Part shown: piece after piece, positions 25,036-36,414 of the stretch
Layout: every line of letters begins with the position of its first letter
Position numbering within the stretch: the first letter of the stretch is position 1
From: Proteles cristata cristata
Taxonomy: Eukaryota; Chordata; Mammalia; Carnivora; Hyaenidae
Assembly: GCA_017311185.1 (NCBI GenBank)
Contig: JAESUZ010005469.1
Location: 62,001-126,000 of the forward strand
Length of the DNA stretch: 64,000 nucleotides
Direction: 5' to 3'
Notes under the pieces: model-generated
Told to the model about the DNA's origin: nothing
Seen by the model: only the letters and a program-made list of their open reading frames with translations
The model's database searches: none
Program-made: the position numbers and the translations under genes

Positions 25036-26079
25036 CTTTTTCTAGTCCCCTAACACCATGGTGCTGAATTCATTTACAATACTCTTTCAGCAATATAGAA
25101 ATAATATGCAAATACAATTCAGCTGTTCAAGTCATTTAAATATCTGCTATAGTTCTAAGTGAAATATTTACTCTTAAAAATAAGAAGAAAATAGTTCTAT
25201 GCTCAAAGAGCATACAATGCTAAAAATAGCTAAATAATTCCAATAAAACAAATGCTCAAGATTGATTTAAAAATGAATTTGCTACTTTGTGCTCCCGGGT
25301 GTGCTCAAAGTCCACTGGTGGGACTCGTTGATCATGTTCACCTGTGGTTTTCTGTTAAAAACTTTAGTTTCTCACCTTCACAGGTTTTAGAAAGAATATT
25401 CAAGTAGCTAGGCCTAGGTGATGGAGAGGAACAAGAAACCTCCTTAGCCCCTTGATTCTCCTCCCCTTTGAGGAAATCAGGATTTGAGAAATGAACCAAG
25501 AGGACCTTGTTGGAAACACGCACTTCTATTTTTGTCCTATGGTAGATGTGTGAACACATTTCACCTTGCTGGAGATTTATTTTTAATGTTTTAGTTTAAA
25601 ACACCTTACTTTTAGTTTTACTACTATAAAAATTCATTCTGACTTGTGTTCTTTCCCAGGAGTTTCTTCCCTCTCCACTTTTTAGCTTTTAACACTGCTC
25701 ATTCACAATTGTTTAAATGAATCCTATCCTCCATGTTTTTCCCTTCTCTTAATTCTCTTGAATTACATTAACACATTAATCTAAATTCTTCTGCAATGTT
25801 TTCTCCTCCTTGTAGATTCTTTTAGCTATTTTATCAAATTATTTTTAAAACCTATTATCATCATGAGGAGTTGCAGAATATGCTACCTTAAAGCATGCCA
25901 CTGTCGTATTCTGATTACTTTGAGCAGTAATCAGAATTGATTATAGTTAAAAAATAGAGTTAAAAAATAGAGTTAAAAAATAGTTAAAAGTATTTGCTTG
26001 AAAAACAGCAAATACTTTTAGTTAATACTTTCCTATCACACTATAGTAGATTATTAGTCAGCGAATGTTTACTGCATCA

Positions 26080-26530
26080 TTCTCTACCTTCATGGGTGGA
26101 GTACAGAACTCTACTCCACTGATGTTGAGCTTGGCTACATGAGTTGTTTTGCCTAAAGTAATGTGCGTATAAATAAGAGCATGCCTGTTCTAAACCTAGT
26201 ACTTTGGGTATTTCTCCTCTCCCCTTGGAAGCTTCCAATATCTGCTTTGAAAAGAACATGCCAGACAGTCCCTGCCCCATTCAGCCTGGGCCCAAGAATG
26301 AGACATGTGGAATTCTGTGAAGTCGGCATGCTGCAGACAAACAGCTGCAGCCTGAAGCACATCCACCCAGCTGATGTGCAGAAACCATAAACAAGAAAAA
26401 TACTGTATATTATTGCAAGTCATTGAAATTTTGTGGTTGTTTAGGCTGTAGTAAAAGCTGTCAGGTATTGAAATTGACAGCAATAAGTGAATGCTGCTAT
26501 AATAAAAATCTAAATTATGTGGCATTGATT
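26080..26530 (+). repeat. MaLR (MLT1-like) LTR remnant
   Basis: The 3' part (GCAGAAACCATAAACAAGAA, then a tract like TCATTGAAATTTTGTGGTTG, then a run toward AATAAAAATC) follows the usual MLT1 3' order. Sequence on the right (to about 26930) may be related internal material, with low certainty. Confidence 0.45.
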
Positions 26531-27269
26531 TGGGGATGAGTAGGGGGTGCCAAAGAATATGTTTCAGGAGGATGAGAAAATGGTGCTCGTGTTATGCCGT
26601 GGCCAACAATTGAAAGACAAAAAATGTAGGTAGTAAATTTGTAATAATAAGTGAGGAAATTCCAGTGTAGAAGGCTGAGAGCATGAGTTGGTTGTTACTG
26701 GCTGCACCTAACTAGGTTCTAAGAAAAGAACTGAGTTCAGAAAGGAAGCAGCCGTAGGCATATAGAAGTGCATACCTTCCATTACTTTCAGAATTGAACA
26801 GGAAAGCGTTTCTCACCGTATCAAAGCAGCAGCCACAGACATACTGGCAGGATAAAGACCATATCCAAGATGTTGATAGTGAGGCGGGGCCTCTGGATTT
26901 GACTGTCATGTCTGCTACTGACAATCTCTGAAAGTAATAATGGGATGCTCAGTAGATTCTTTCAGCTGGTCAAAGGACCTCTAGGAAGTTTATGGTTGGG
27001 TCAGAGCCTTAAAGTGCTCCACAACCCTTCCCTAGAAACCCACACAGAGAAGACATATGAATTGTTGGTAGCTGTATTTAATAAAATGATTTATTTTAGC
27101 CAAAGAATGTGGATAGAAGTTACAACGCACTGTGCCAGTTCTGCATGTTTATGCTTGTCCTTTTGTGGCCAAGAAACAGACATGTGGAGTGAAAATAGAC
27201 TCCACTGAAAAAGAGCTGGGCCAGTGGACCAGATGAGAACTGTTTCAGCCAATCCACAGATCTACGTGC

Positions 27270-27396
27270 AAAAAAAAAAAAAAAGAAGAAGAAGAAGAAA
27301 AAGAAAAGAAAAAGAAAAAAGAAAAAAGAAAATCCAGCAAAAAAAAAAAACACACACACAAAAAAAACACATGTATACACAGACACACACACACAT
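27270..27396. repeat. A/GAA-rich and CA-rich simple repeats
   Basis: A run of A15, then (GAA)n and (A)nG, another A-run, then (CA)n to about 27396. The apparent Lys/Arg-rich open frames across it are products of the repeat. Confidence 0.9.
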
Positions 27397-28729
27397 GCCT
27401 CCTGAGGGAAACTGCCCTCCGCAACCAGACCTGGTACACAGCCAATGGACTGTGGTCCTTGAAGGGAGTTACAGTCAAGGGCTCAGGCTCTCCCTGGCCA
27501 ACCATGTTCTTATGTATGTCTCTGTTCCTGGTTTGGGTGCCTCCACTAGACCTCTACGTGAAGACCTCCTTACTGGGGGCCCTTTGGCTGAGGCCTTCCT
27601 CAAGTGCCTCTGCGGAAATGTCCTTATTTGGTGGCTGGGGTGGGGGGAACCTTAAAGACATTTTTCTTCCATCTGACTCAATACCCAATACTTGTCTTCC
27701 CTCAGTCCTTCCTTCCTTTCTCCCCTAAGACCCAGGTCAGTAAAACTGCAGGAGACTTTTGCTCAGGGCTCCTTTGGCTGTCTGTGCTGATCCATCTTAT
27801 CGCCCACTAGCAGGCAGCTCCCAGAGGAAGATGGAACAGAGGGAGTTGGCGCTTTCTCTGCTTTTAGCCTCTTGCTTATATAGTAAGTGATTAAAGGCTT
27901 GACTGTTACTTTCTTTTGGCTTATTATCTTAAATCAGCTATGTGGACACCTGGCAGCTCAGATTTCTCCAGCTCAGTTGAGCTCCTAATGGAGATATTGT
28001 GGGATTGCAGCAGATTCATTACACTATGAATTGCAATTTTCAGTAAAGAGAAATTTAGTGAGATAGGGGCTTAAGGTGCTTGTGTGGGAAGTTAGAGGAG
28101 ACAGAACTGATTTGAGAGAAAAAATATGAGTATTTAAAAAAAAACATGCAAAACTTCTGAAATTTTTGTAAAAATAGGGAAAAACAGGTAACAGGAAATA
28201 AGAAATATATTTCTGGTACATGAAGAAAGGCTTCTATTCATATAGATTTGGGATTTTAATCCAGAGAAACATGTTCAATGACAATAAAAATAAGCATCAG
28301 AGACACCGGATTTACCTGTCCAGGTGGAACAACTAAAATTACAGAGTAAGAGATGAAAAAATGTTTCTCAGACATTGGCTGTAAGACACTGCAAAGGAGT
28401 CAGCCCTGAGGGCAAACAAGTGACATGAATCTAGTCATTTCACCTGATTATTGCCTAGAGCACTTCCAGGCTTCAGCACAGAAATGGGGCACTAAATGGA
28501 GTCTGGTATTCTACCTAAATTGAAGTGACAGATCCCAGAGGCCAGGCAGGCCAAGGAAGCAAGGATAAAGTGCCAGAGAACACAAATTTGCTCAGATACA
28601 GGGAGGGCTCTGAAGGTCTGCAGGGGGTCCCCCTCAAGTCTTCAGTTAAGTATCGATCAGCAGAGGCGGGTGTGTAAACAACCCAAAGATAGAACCACCT
28701 AAAAGGATTAGAGGAAATAATCTCCAACA

Positions 28730-29130
28730 GTCATGCAGGTCCAAGAATAGTTCATTCTCCCAACAGGAAAGAGTAGAAAAAAAAGACATGCTATGTATTG
28801 CTTTAAAAAAAGATAAGAATGACAAGAGACTTCTCACTGAAAACACTTTAAGCCAGAAGATAATAATTTTTTTAACTATCAAAAGAAAGAAAAAAAAGTG
28901 CCAATGCAGAATTCTATACTCAGTGAAAATGTCTTTCAAAAATGAAGACAAAATAAAGATTGCTTTTTCAGGTATATAAAAGGTGAAATAATTCATCACC
29001 AGCAGATGTGCACCATAATAAATATTAAAGGGAGTCCTTTAGGAAAATAGAACATAACATCAAATGTAAATCTGGATCTACAGGAAGGGAATGAAGAGCA
29101 GCAGAAAGAGATCTTAGTAAAGATAAGAAC
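28730..29130 (+). mobile_element. Old L1-like fragment
   Basis: CAGAATTCTATACTCAGTGA AAATGTCTTTC, GAAATAATTCATCACCAGCAG and GGATCTACAGGAAGGGAATG match the order seen in old L1 5'/3' untranslated regions. Heavily diverged; the ends are unclear, and related sequence may extend to about 30000. Confidence 0.5.
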
Positions 29131-29392
29131 CACCAGGTTGGTGACAGCTAAACCCAGATATGTTAAAATCTCTGAGAAATGGACATTTAACAAAATACAG
29201 ATTTAAGATCCAGTCTGGAAACAAACACAATGAAGGAAAGAAAAGAATTTGCCAAAAACCTGAATTTACTAAAATATGAGCTCAGAAAAGAAATAATAAG
29301 ACATCCAAAGGAAATAGGGTGGGAATTTGAAGAGCTGTAGATTTAAAAGAAATATGAGAAAGAACAAAGGGAAGAATATACAGGCGTGCGCA

Positions 29393-29470
29393 CGTGTGTA
29401 TGTGTGTGTGTGTGCGTGTGTGTGTGTATGTGTATGGAGAGAGAGTGTGTGTGTGTATACATAAATAAAG

Positions 29471-29506
<36 letters not shown>
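29393..29506. repeat. TG and GA microsatellites
   Basis: (TG)n with interruptions at 29393-29456, then about (GA)16 at 29474-29506. Likely length-polymorphic. Confidence 0.95.
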
Positions 29507-29508
<2 letters not shown>

Positions 29509-30420
29509 TATACTCAAAATTGAATTACAGATGAAGGAAGCGTCTTTAGATAGACTGAATGCCAAAGAAGACAAAGAGTAAAGATTTAGAAGAAAATAGA
29601 TATGAAGTCCAGACAAAAAGTAAGCAAATATAGAGACTATTGATATCCTTGAACTAGAGTATTAAAAAAAATACAATATGCAAAAATACATTTCTTTATA
29701 ATGCAGGAAGATTTTAATTGAAAAAATAATAAATTACATAGATAATCTGAAAATATGATTTAGAACAAAGTATATCAAGACATATTCTATTTAAATTTTG
29801 GAACATTAAGTTGAAAAATTTTTTTTAAAAATTTAGGCATTCACATAGCAAAAGCAAGTCATATCCAAAGAAAGGAGTGAGGAACTGGAAGAAGGGAAAA
29901 CCAGACACCTCTCTATACAACGTTCCATTCTAAAAATGAATAATATCTAGAAAGTTCTGACAGGGAAATGTGTGACATGATGAAATTATACCCAGCCAAT
30001 TTAACGATTGACTATAAAGACAGTTGTAACATATTTTCAAACATCTAAGCTCTTACAAATATAGCTACTTTGATCCCTTCTTGAAGTTTCAGTTATATCT
30101 GGCTAACCAAAAAATAAGTCAAACTAAAGAATTCATGAACAGAAAGGTGACAGCTTTAAAAACAGTGTTGAGTGTGATTTTGATTCCAGGACAATAAAGG
30201 GGCATTAAATGAGTTCCCGAACAATGCAATGTCAAACAAAAATATAAATGAATTATTAATATTGAGTATAATAACTCCATATAATCTATAAAACTTTGAA
30301 CAAGCTTAAGAAGTAAAACTTTACTAATGAATCAAACAATGACCATCTTTTCTCCTTATCAAAAATCTGTTTAGAATTTTTAATGAATTATAAAGCTGAC
30401 TTTTAGGTGTTTCATTTTCT

Positions 30421-30645
30421 TTTTTTTTTTTTAATTTTTTTATAATTTATTTATTTTTGAGACAGAGAGAGACAGAGCATGAGCGGGGGAGGGGCAGAGA
30501 GAGAGGGAGACACAGAATTTGAAACAGGCTCCAGGCTCGGTGCTGTCAGCACAGAACCCAATGAGGGGCTCAAACCCACGAAGCTCAAGATCATGACCTG
30601 AACCGAAGTCGGACACGTAACCGACTGAGTCACCCAGGCGCCCCT
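30421..30645 (-). mobile_element. Can-SINE, 166 bp downstream of the 101-bp CNTLN exon
   Basis: Antisense on the reference strand but sense to CNTLN. Poly-T start, CACCCAGGCGCCCCT end. Close to the donor of the exon at 30812-30912. Confidence 0.92.
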
Positions 30646-30811
30646 GATTTTTCTTGAAAAAGGTAAAAATGTTAATGACATATCAGTAAATAAAGCAGTG
30701 GAAAGAGGGGGAACAAGGATAAGACTCTTATAAGAAATTGAAAATAAAACATCAAGTGCCGGATAATTTAAAAATGCCTGCATTAAATATTTAGTCTCAC
30801 AAAAAATGTAC

Positions 30812-30912
30812 CTTCTCCCTTCTCCGCCATACATGTGTTCAATTCTTGTATTGTTGCTGGATCAATAGATATATGTACTTTAAGTTTATCCAGCTCTTCT
30901 TGAAGATTCATC
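30812..30912 (-). CDS. CNTLN: CNTLN (centlein) internal exon, 101 bp
   Basis: The first base G completes the split Lys codon, followed by 33 codons (MNLQEELDKLKVHISIDPAT, then IQELNTCMAEKGE) and one base G. The acceptor is TTTTCATAG, the donor GTACAT, a weaker 5' splice site than most here because position +4 is C. Its length is not a multiple of three, so skipping it would shift the frame. It sits alone between introns of 16.4 kb and 7.0 kb, with oppositely oriented SINEs on both sides (30421-30645 and 31646-31855). Confidence 0.92.
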
Positions 30913-31207
30913 CTATGAAAATTAACACAATAAATGATTATTTGAAACATTTATTTCAGTTACTGAACAATGTAGCAAACAGATAAAGTTAGTAAAGATA
31001 TTTAACAAAATATGAATTAGACAGTAGTAAGAAAAGAAAAAGACATCACTATTAACAAGTTCTAACAATTAAAACTGAATTTTAATGACAGTCTGGAAAA
31101 TAAAATGTTTTAAGAAAGTGATGTTTAATTTATCTAAATAAACATGTTAAATACTTTAAAATATAGACTGTACGATTAAAAAAATTAGTTACCCAATGAT
31201 TTTTTCT

Positions 31208-31312
31208 AAGACTTTATTTTTAAGTAATATTTACATCCAATATGGAGCTCGAACTTACAACCCCAAGATCAAGAGTTGCATCTCTACTGAGTGAGCCAGC
31301 CAGGTGCTACCC
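31208..31312 (-). mobile_element. Short tRNA-derived carnivore SINE
   Basis: Shorter type without the long purine tract: TTTATTTTTAAGTAATATTT, then CTCGAACTTACAACCCCAAG, ending GAGCCAGCCAGGTGCTACC. The head is the complement of a tRNA-like B-box and A-box. Confidence 0.75.
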
Positions 31313-31645
31313 AAACACTTTAACAAACAAGATATACTCTGTAAAATCATAATAAAATACTAATACATACACTGAAAGCAAAGATAGTACATTTTTAGAT
31401 GCCAAGAAAAGACAAAGAACTCTTACTAGTAAAATGGAATTGAGCTACCATGGTGAGAAACTGAATCAAATACCACCCATGGAGACCTCAGACCTTCAGA
31501 CCTAATGGGGATGTAAGTTTGTGCCTAAGGCCCTTCATGGCTGAGAGACAAAACTGGGCTAACTGTAGCAAGCTGGCAGACAAAAATTTCCTGAGTAAAA
31601 CATGAATATCTGAGCTTATCTTGTTTCATTAAAGGAGGCAAGCCT

Positions 31646-31855
31646 AGAGGTAGCTGGGTGGCTCAGTTGGTTAAGTGTCCACCTCTTGATATCTGCTCAG
31701 GTCATGATCTCATGGTCTGTGGGATCAAGACCCGTGTCAGGATCTGCGTTGACAGTGTGGAGACTGTTTGGGATTCTCTCTCACCCTCCTCTCTCTGCCC
31801 CTTCCCTGCTTACTCTGTCTCAAAATAAACAAATAAGCATTAAAAAAATTTTTTT
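31646..31855 (+). mobile_element. Can-SINE
   Basis: AGGTAGCTGGGTGGCTCAGT start, CT-rich body, AATAAACAAATAAGCATT tail. GGCAAGC is repeated on both sides. Confidence 0.88.
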
Positions 31856-32547
31856 AAAGTGGCAAGCTTGTTTTACTGGTTTCAAAAGTGAGCCATGCAC
31901 ATTTGCAGAGATCTAAATTCCAAAGAATTGACAGTAATGTAAAAACTGGTTTATGGCCAGTGTTGACTGGAAAGTTCAGGCAGACACAACCATCTAATAC
32001 GGACAGGTTTACACAAATGAGGGAATATGTAGGACAAACAACACCATAGAAAATAAATTTCAAAGAAGTTAAATTTGCAGGTAAGAATAATTATATGAAT
32101 ATGTTTAAAGCCATGAATGACAGTCTACATACCACCCCACCCAATATGGGAGAATGTACAATAAGGAAAATGAAATAACAGAACAATTTAAAATAACCTT
32201 TTATAAAATCAGAGTTTTGAAAATGTTTAAGGAAAAAGAGGTGACAAAATGTTTATGTAAAAAAAATAACTGACTGAAAACTAATGAATGTGTTAAATAG
32301 CTCATAAATCTTATGAAAACTGGTAAAATTATAGACAACACCAAGAAACAAAAGGAGAAAATTAGTAACAATATATAAAGTGTATTTGAATGAGAAGCCT
32401 AAAAAGCATCTAATAGAAATTACTCAAGGAGGGAATTGAGAAACAGAGTGAAATCAATATCCAAAATACAAGGGCTGAAAAATGAGAGCTGATGAAAAAT
32501 GGGAATTAATAGATTAAGAGAGGATCACAAATTTCAAACAGAATAAA

Positions 32548-32766
32548 GAGAAGGCGCCTGGGTGGCTTAGTCGGTTAAGCGTCCGACTTTCGCTTAGGTC
32601 ATGATCTTGCGGTTCGTGGGTTCGAGCCCCGCGTCGGGCTCTGTGCTGACTGCCAGCTCAGAGCCTGAAGCCTGTTTCAGTCTGTGACTCCCTCTCTCTG
32701 ACCTTCCTGCTCATGCTGTCTCTCTCTCTCTCTCTCTCTCCTAGAAATAAATAAAACATTAAAAAA
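32548..32766 (+). mobile_element. Can-SINE, young subfamily, 19-bp target-site duplication
   Basis: It has the subfamily markers GACTTTCGCTTAGGTCATGA and TGACTGCCAGCTCAGAGCC, and the tail CCTAGAAATAAATAAAACATT. Exact duplications AAATTTCAAACAGAATAAA at 32529-32547 and 32767-32785. The CT tract is expanded to (CT)n. Confidence 0.96.
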
Positions 32767-32969
32767 AAATTTCAAACAGAATAAATAAGAGTATATTCAC
32801 GGTAAGAAACACAGGAACACTGTAGGACACCAAGAAAAAGAGACAATCTTAAAATCAACCATATTGAGTAGAAATGTTAATTAACAACTAAAGAACTCTA
32901 GAGTGTCAGCAGACTTCTCCCAGAAACAAACAAACACAAAAATAAAAGCCAGAAGAAAAGTGAGTATTA

Positions 32970-33120
32970 TCTTCGGGTGTGGAGTTTGGTGAGTTCCTTA
33001 TAGATTCTGGATATTAACCCTTTATCTGATATGTCATCTGCAACTGTCTTTTCCCATTCCGTTGGCTGCCTATTAGTTTTGTGGGTTGTTTCCTTTGCTG
33101 TGCAGAAAATAAGTATTTTC
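32970..33120 (-). mobile_element. Antisense L1 ORF2 fragment
   Basis: The plus strand carries TATTAACCCTTTATCTGATA and CCTTTGCTGTGCAGAA, common in antisense L1 ORF2. Confidence 0.75.
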
Positions 33121-33471
33121 TTCAACATTCAAAGGCTTACTATTCATAGATCCTAGATAAAAGAGCTACTAAAATCTATATTTTGGGTAGAAAAAGACTC
33201 TTCAAGGTGAACATATGAAACAAAATAGACACTGATGATAAAAAATATTTACAAATGTGTACACGGAAGTAAACATTTATCATGTGAAGCCATCATAACA
33301 TAGTTAAATGAAGGTAGAGATAGAATATGGTAGAACTAAAATTCTGAAAAATAAAATGACAAAAGATCAAGAAAAGAATCAGTGTTAAAATATTTTAAGA
33401 ACCCTATACTGTCGATGAGAACAGAAGTACTGATAAACTTTAGTTTGTCAAATAAATGATGTATAATTTCA

Positions 33472-33725
33472 GGGCATCCGGGTGGATCACTTGGTTGAAC
33501 ATCCGACTCTTAATTTCAGCTTTGGTCATGATCCCAGGGTTCTGGGATCGAGTCCCAGGTTGGAGTTCAAGCTGAGTGTGGAGTCTGGTTGGGATTTTCT
33601 TTTCCTCTGCCCTTTCTCTGCATTTTTGTGTATGTGGCACGCACTCTTTTTCTCTCATTCTCTCTCTACCCCAAATAACAAAATAAAATAAGTAAATATT
33701 TAAAATGAAAATCAATTTTTAAAAA
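33472..33725 (+). mobile_element. Can-SINE, older type
   Basis: GGGCATCCGGGTGGATCACT start. The body has the GGGATCGAGTCCCAGG B-box-like segment of an older Can-SINE. Flanked by GATGTATAATTTCA and GATATATAATTTCA (one mismatch). Confidence 0.88.
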
Positions 33726-33837
33726 GATATATAATTTCAAGAAAAATCATTTAAAGAATGGAAAATATAAAATGTATAAACCAGAAGTCAAAATAGAAAT
33801 GAAGAAAATGTACTCAAATTGAGGGCAAAAAAGGATT

Positions 33838-34026
33838 AAAACTATTTATTTATTTTGAGAGAAAGAGAGTACAAGCAGGGGAGGAGTAGAGAGAGAATCC
33901 GAAGCAGTCTCCATGCTGTCACTCCAGGCCCCAATACAGGGATCAATCTCACAAACTAGGGGCTCATGACCTGAGCTGAAATCAAAAGTTGGATGCTCAA
34001 CTGACTGAGCTACCCAGGTGCCCCCC
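33838..34026 (-). mobile_element. Can-SINE, diverged
   Basis: ACTATTTATTTATTTTGAGA start and CTACCCAGGTGCCCCCC end on the plus strand. Confidence 0.85.
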
Positions 34027-34036
34027 AAAAGTGATT

Positions 34037-34256
34037 TTTTATTTTATTTTATTTTTTAATTTCTATGTTTATTTTATTTTTTGAGAGAGAGAGACAAGAG
34101 TGTGAGCAAGGGAGGAGGAGAGAGCAAGGGAGAAACAATCTGAAGCAGGCTCTAGGCTGTAAACTGTCAGCACAGAGCCTGACCTGGGGCTTGAACCACG
34201 AGATCATGACCTGAGCTAAAGTCAGATGCTTAACAGACTGAGCCACCCAGGTGCCC
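34037..34256 (-). mobile_element. Can-SINE
   Basis: (TTTTA)n start, TTTTTTGAGAGAGAGAGAC, and GAGCCACCCAGGTGCCCT end. It lies 10 bp from the previous SINE and 44 bp from an oppositely oriented one. Confidence 0.88.
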
Positions 34257-34300
34257 TGAAAAAGATTTTTTAAAGGAGTATAAAAATAAAATACAGACTG

Positions 34301-34513
34301 GGGCGCCTGGGTGGCTTAGTCGGTTAAGCGTCCGACTTTCGCTTGGGTCATGATCTCGCAGTTGGTGGGTTCGAGCCCCGCGTCGGGCTCTGTGCTGACT
34401 GCCAGCTCGGAGCCTGGAGCCTGTTTCAGTCTGTGACTCCCTCTCTCTCTGACCCTCCCCTGCTCACACTCTCTCTCTCTCTCCCAGAAATAAATAAAAC
34501 ATTTAAAAAAATA
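34301..34513 (+). mobile_element. Can-SINE, young subfamily, 18-bp target-site duplication
   Basis: GGGGCGCCTGGGTGGCTTAG start, the same diagnostic bases as the copies at 11444, 32548 and 62115, and tail AAATAAATAAAACATTT. Exact duplication AAAAATAAAATACAGACT at 34283-34300 and 34514-34531. Confidence 0.96.
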
Positions 34514-35007
34514 AAAAATAAAATACAGACTAAGAAAAAAATACTAAAGATAAAGACGATTATTACATAATGATCAAAGGAATGATTTACCAGGAAGACA
34601 CAGCAGCTCTAAACTATTAAATATTCAACAATATATTTATGTTTTATTACATTTTATATTTTATTTTATTAAAAATTTAAGATATAATATTTAAAAATAA
34701 ATAAAATATAATATCTATATATTAAAATACATATTCTATATTTATACTTTATATAAATATTAAAAACAAGTAGTCCCTGCTTTTCCTTGCTCAGATTATT
34801 TCTTAAAAAGTTGATGCTTACAGTTTTATGGGTATACTTATATATTTTTGAATGTAAGAATTTAAAAATTTATGATCCTATTTGCATTTTCTCAGGTAGG
34901 TTACAGATTGATGGGAGGGGCACACACACATGTACACACATACACTTATCCACACAGTAATTAATGTAACCCCATTGTAACTGAAGGAAAATCTGTATAT
35001 GATACTA

Positions 35008-35172
35008 TTTCCTTCCTTCCTTCCTTCCTTCCTTCCTTCCTTCCTTCCTTCCTTCCTTTCCTTCTTCTTTCCTTCCCTCCTTCCCTCCTTCCTTTCCTTC
35101 TTCTTTCCTTCCTTTCCTTCTTCTTTCCTTCCTTCCTTCTTCCTTCCTTCCTCCCTTCCTTCCTTCCTTCCT
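35008..35172. repeat. TTCC/TTCT microsatellite
   Basis: About 165 bp of (TTCC)n with CTTCTTT and CCCT variants. It lies where the A-tail of the adjacent antisense SINE should be. Confidence 0.95.
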
Positions 35173-35376
35173 GTTTATTTATCTTTGAGAGAAAGAGAGA
35201 CAAGAGAGCAAGTGAGGCAGAGGAAGAGAGAGAGGGAAGCACAGAATCTGAAGCAGGCTCCAGGATCTGAGCGAGCTGTCAGCACAGAGCCTGATGCAGG
35301 GCCTGAACCCACAAACTGCAAGATACGACCTGAGCCAACATTAAATGCTCAACTGACTGATACATCCAGGTGCCCG
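35173..35376 (-). mobile_element. Can-SINE whose tail has become a microsatellite
   Basis: TGTTTATTTATCTTTGAGAG, purine tract, then the complement of the tRNA-like head to CATCCAGGTGCCC. ATACTATTT occurs before the microsatellite (35002-35010) and after the SINE (35378-35386), so the repeat lies inside the insertion. Confidence 0.88.
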
Positions 35377-35520
35377 AATACTATTTATTTCTTATAAATT
35401 CTAAGAAGCAACTGATCTATACTGAAAACAAACCATTCTAAAGCCTGACGTAGTTTTAAGAAGGGGTAAACACATTGCATTAGTTATCTGTATCATTCAA
35501 AATAAAAATGGATATTTATA

Positions 35521-35820
35521 GGGGTGTCTGGGTGGGTCAGTTGATTAAGTGCCCTACACTTGGTTTGGGCTCAGGTCATGATCTCATGGTTTGTGGGATT
35601 AAGCCCCGCATGGGTGGCTTAGTCAGTTAAGTGTCTAACTTCAACTCAGATCATGATCTCACAGTTCATGGGTTCGAGCCCTGGGTCGGGCTCTGTGCTG
35701 ACAGCTCAGAGCCTGGAGCCTGTCTTCAGATTCTGTGTCGCCGTTTCTCCCTGACCCTCCCCTGCTCATGCTGCCTTTCTCTCTCTCTCAAAAATAAATA
35801 ATACATTGAAAATTTTTTTA
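35521..35820 (+). mobile_element. Composite SINE: truncated head joined to a full copy
   Basis: A first head (GGGGTGTCTGGGTGGGTCAG ... GATTAAGCCCCGC) stops near 35609. A second head (ATGGGTGGCTTAGTCAGTTA) starts at once and runs through body and tail (AAAAATAAATAATACATT). Confidence 0.85.
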
Positions 35821-35829
35821 AAAAGACAG

Positions 35830-36400
35830 AAATGCCTGTCTTCTGCCCATTTTTTAATTTGGGTTATTTTTTGGGTCAGTTGTATCATCTCTTTTATTTC
35901 AGATACTAACCCTTTATCAGATATGTAATTTGCAAATATCTTCTTCCATTCTGTAGGTTGCCTTTTAGTTTTGTTGTCTGCTTCCTTCGCTGTGCAGAAG
36001 TTTTTTATTTTTATGTAGTCCCAATAGTTTATTTTTACTTTTGTTTCTTTTGCCTCAGGAGACATACCTAGAAAAATGTTGCTATTGGCTGATGGCAGAG
36101 TCATTAAGGACAGTGCTCTTTTCTACAATTTTTATGGTTTCAGGTCTCACATTTAGGCTTTTAGTCTGCTTTGAGTTTATTTTTGTGTATGGTATAAGAA
36201 ATTGGTCCAGTGTTATTCTTTTGCATGTAGCTGTCCTGTTTTCTCTACACCATTAGTTGAAGAGACTGTCTTTTTCTCATTGTATATTCATTCCTCCTTT
36301 GTCAAAGATTAATTGACCATATAACTTTGGGTTTATTTCTGGGTTTTCTATTCTATTTCATTGTCTACTTCTTATATGTCTTATATGTTTAATTTTTTTT
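35830..36400 (-). mobile_element. Antisense L1 ORF2 fragment
   Basis: The plus strand shows typical antisense L1 phrases: CCTTTATCAGATATGTAATT, TTCGCTGTGCAGAAG, TTTGAGTTTATTTTTGTGTA and CTGTTTTCTCTACACCATTA. Diverged, with no long open frame. Confidence 0.8.
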
Positions 36401-36414
36401 CTTTCTTTAATATG

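Larger units (their letters stand above)
23848..30811 (-). other. CNTLN: CNTLN intron, 7.0 kb
   Basis: It contains an LTR fragment (24968-25035), an MLT1-like LTR (about 26080-26530), A-rich and CA microsatellites (27270-27396), old L1-like sequence (about 28730-29130), TG/GA microsatellites (29393-29506) and an antisense SINE (30421-30645). A GC-richer, pyrimidine-rich tract at 27400-27960 is unassigned. Confidence 0.7.

Noticed and set aside
27224..27655. A Lys/Arg-rich 143-codon frame (and its Phe-rich reverse)
   Set aside because: It is produced by the A/GAA microsatellite at 27270-27343; no conserved domain.
34961..35397. Long frames on both strands over 35.0-35.2 kb
   Set aside because: The TTCC microsatellite has few stops in any frame; low complexity only.
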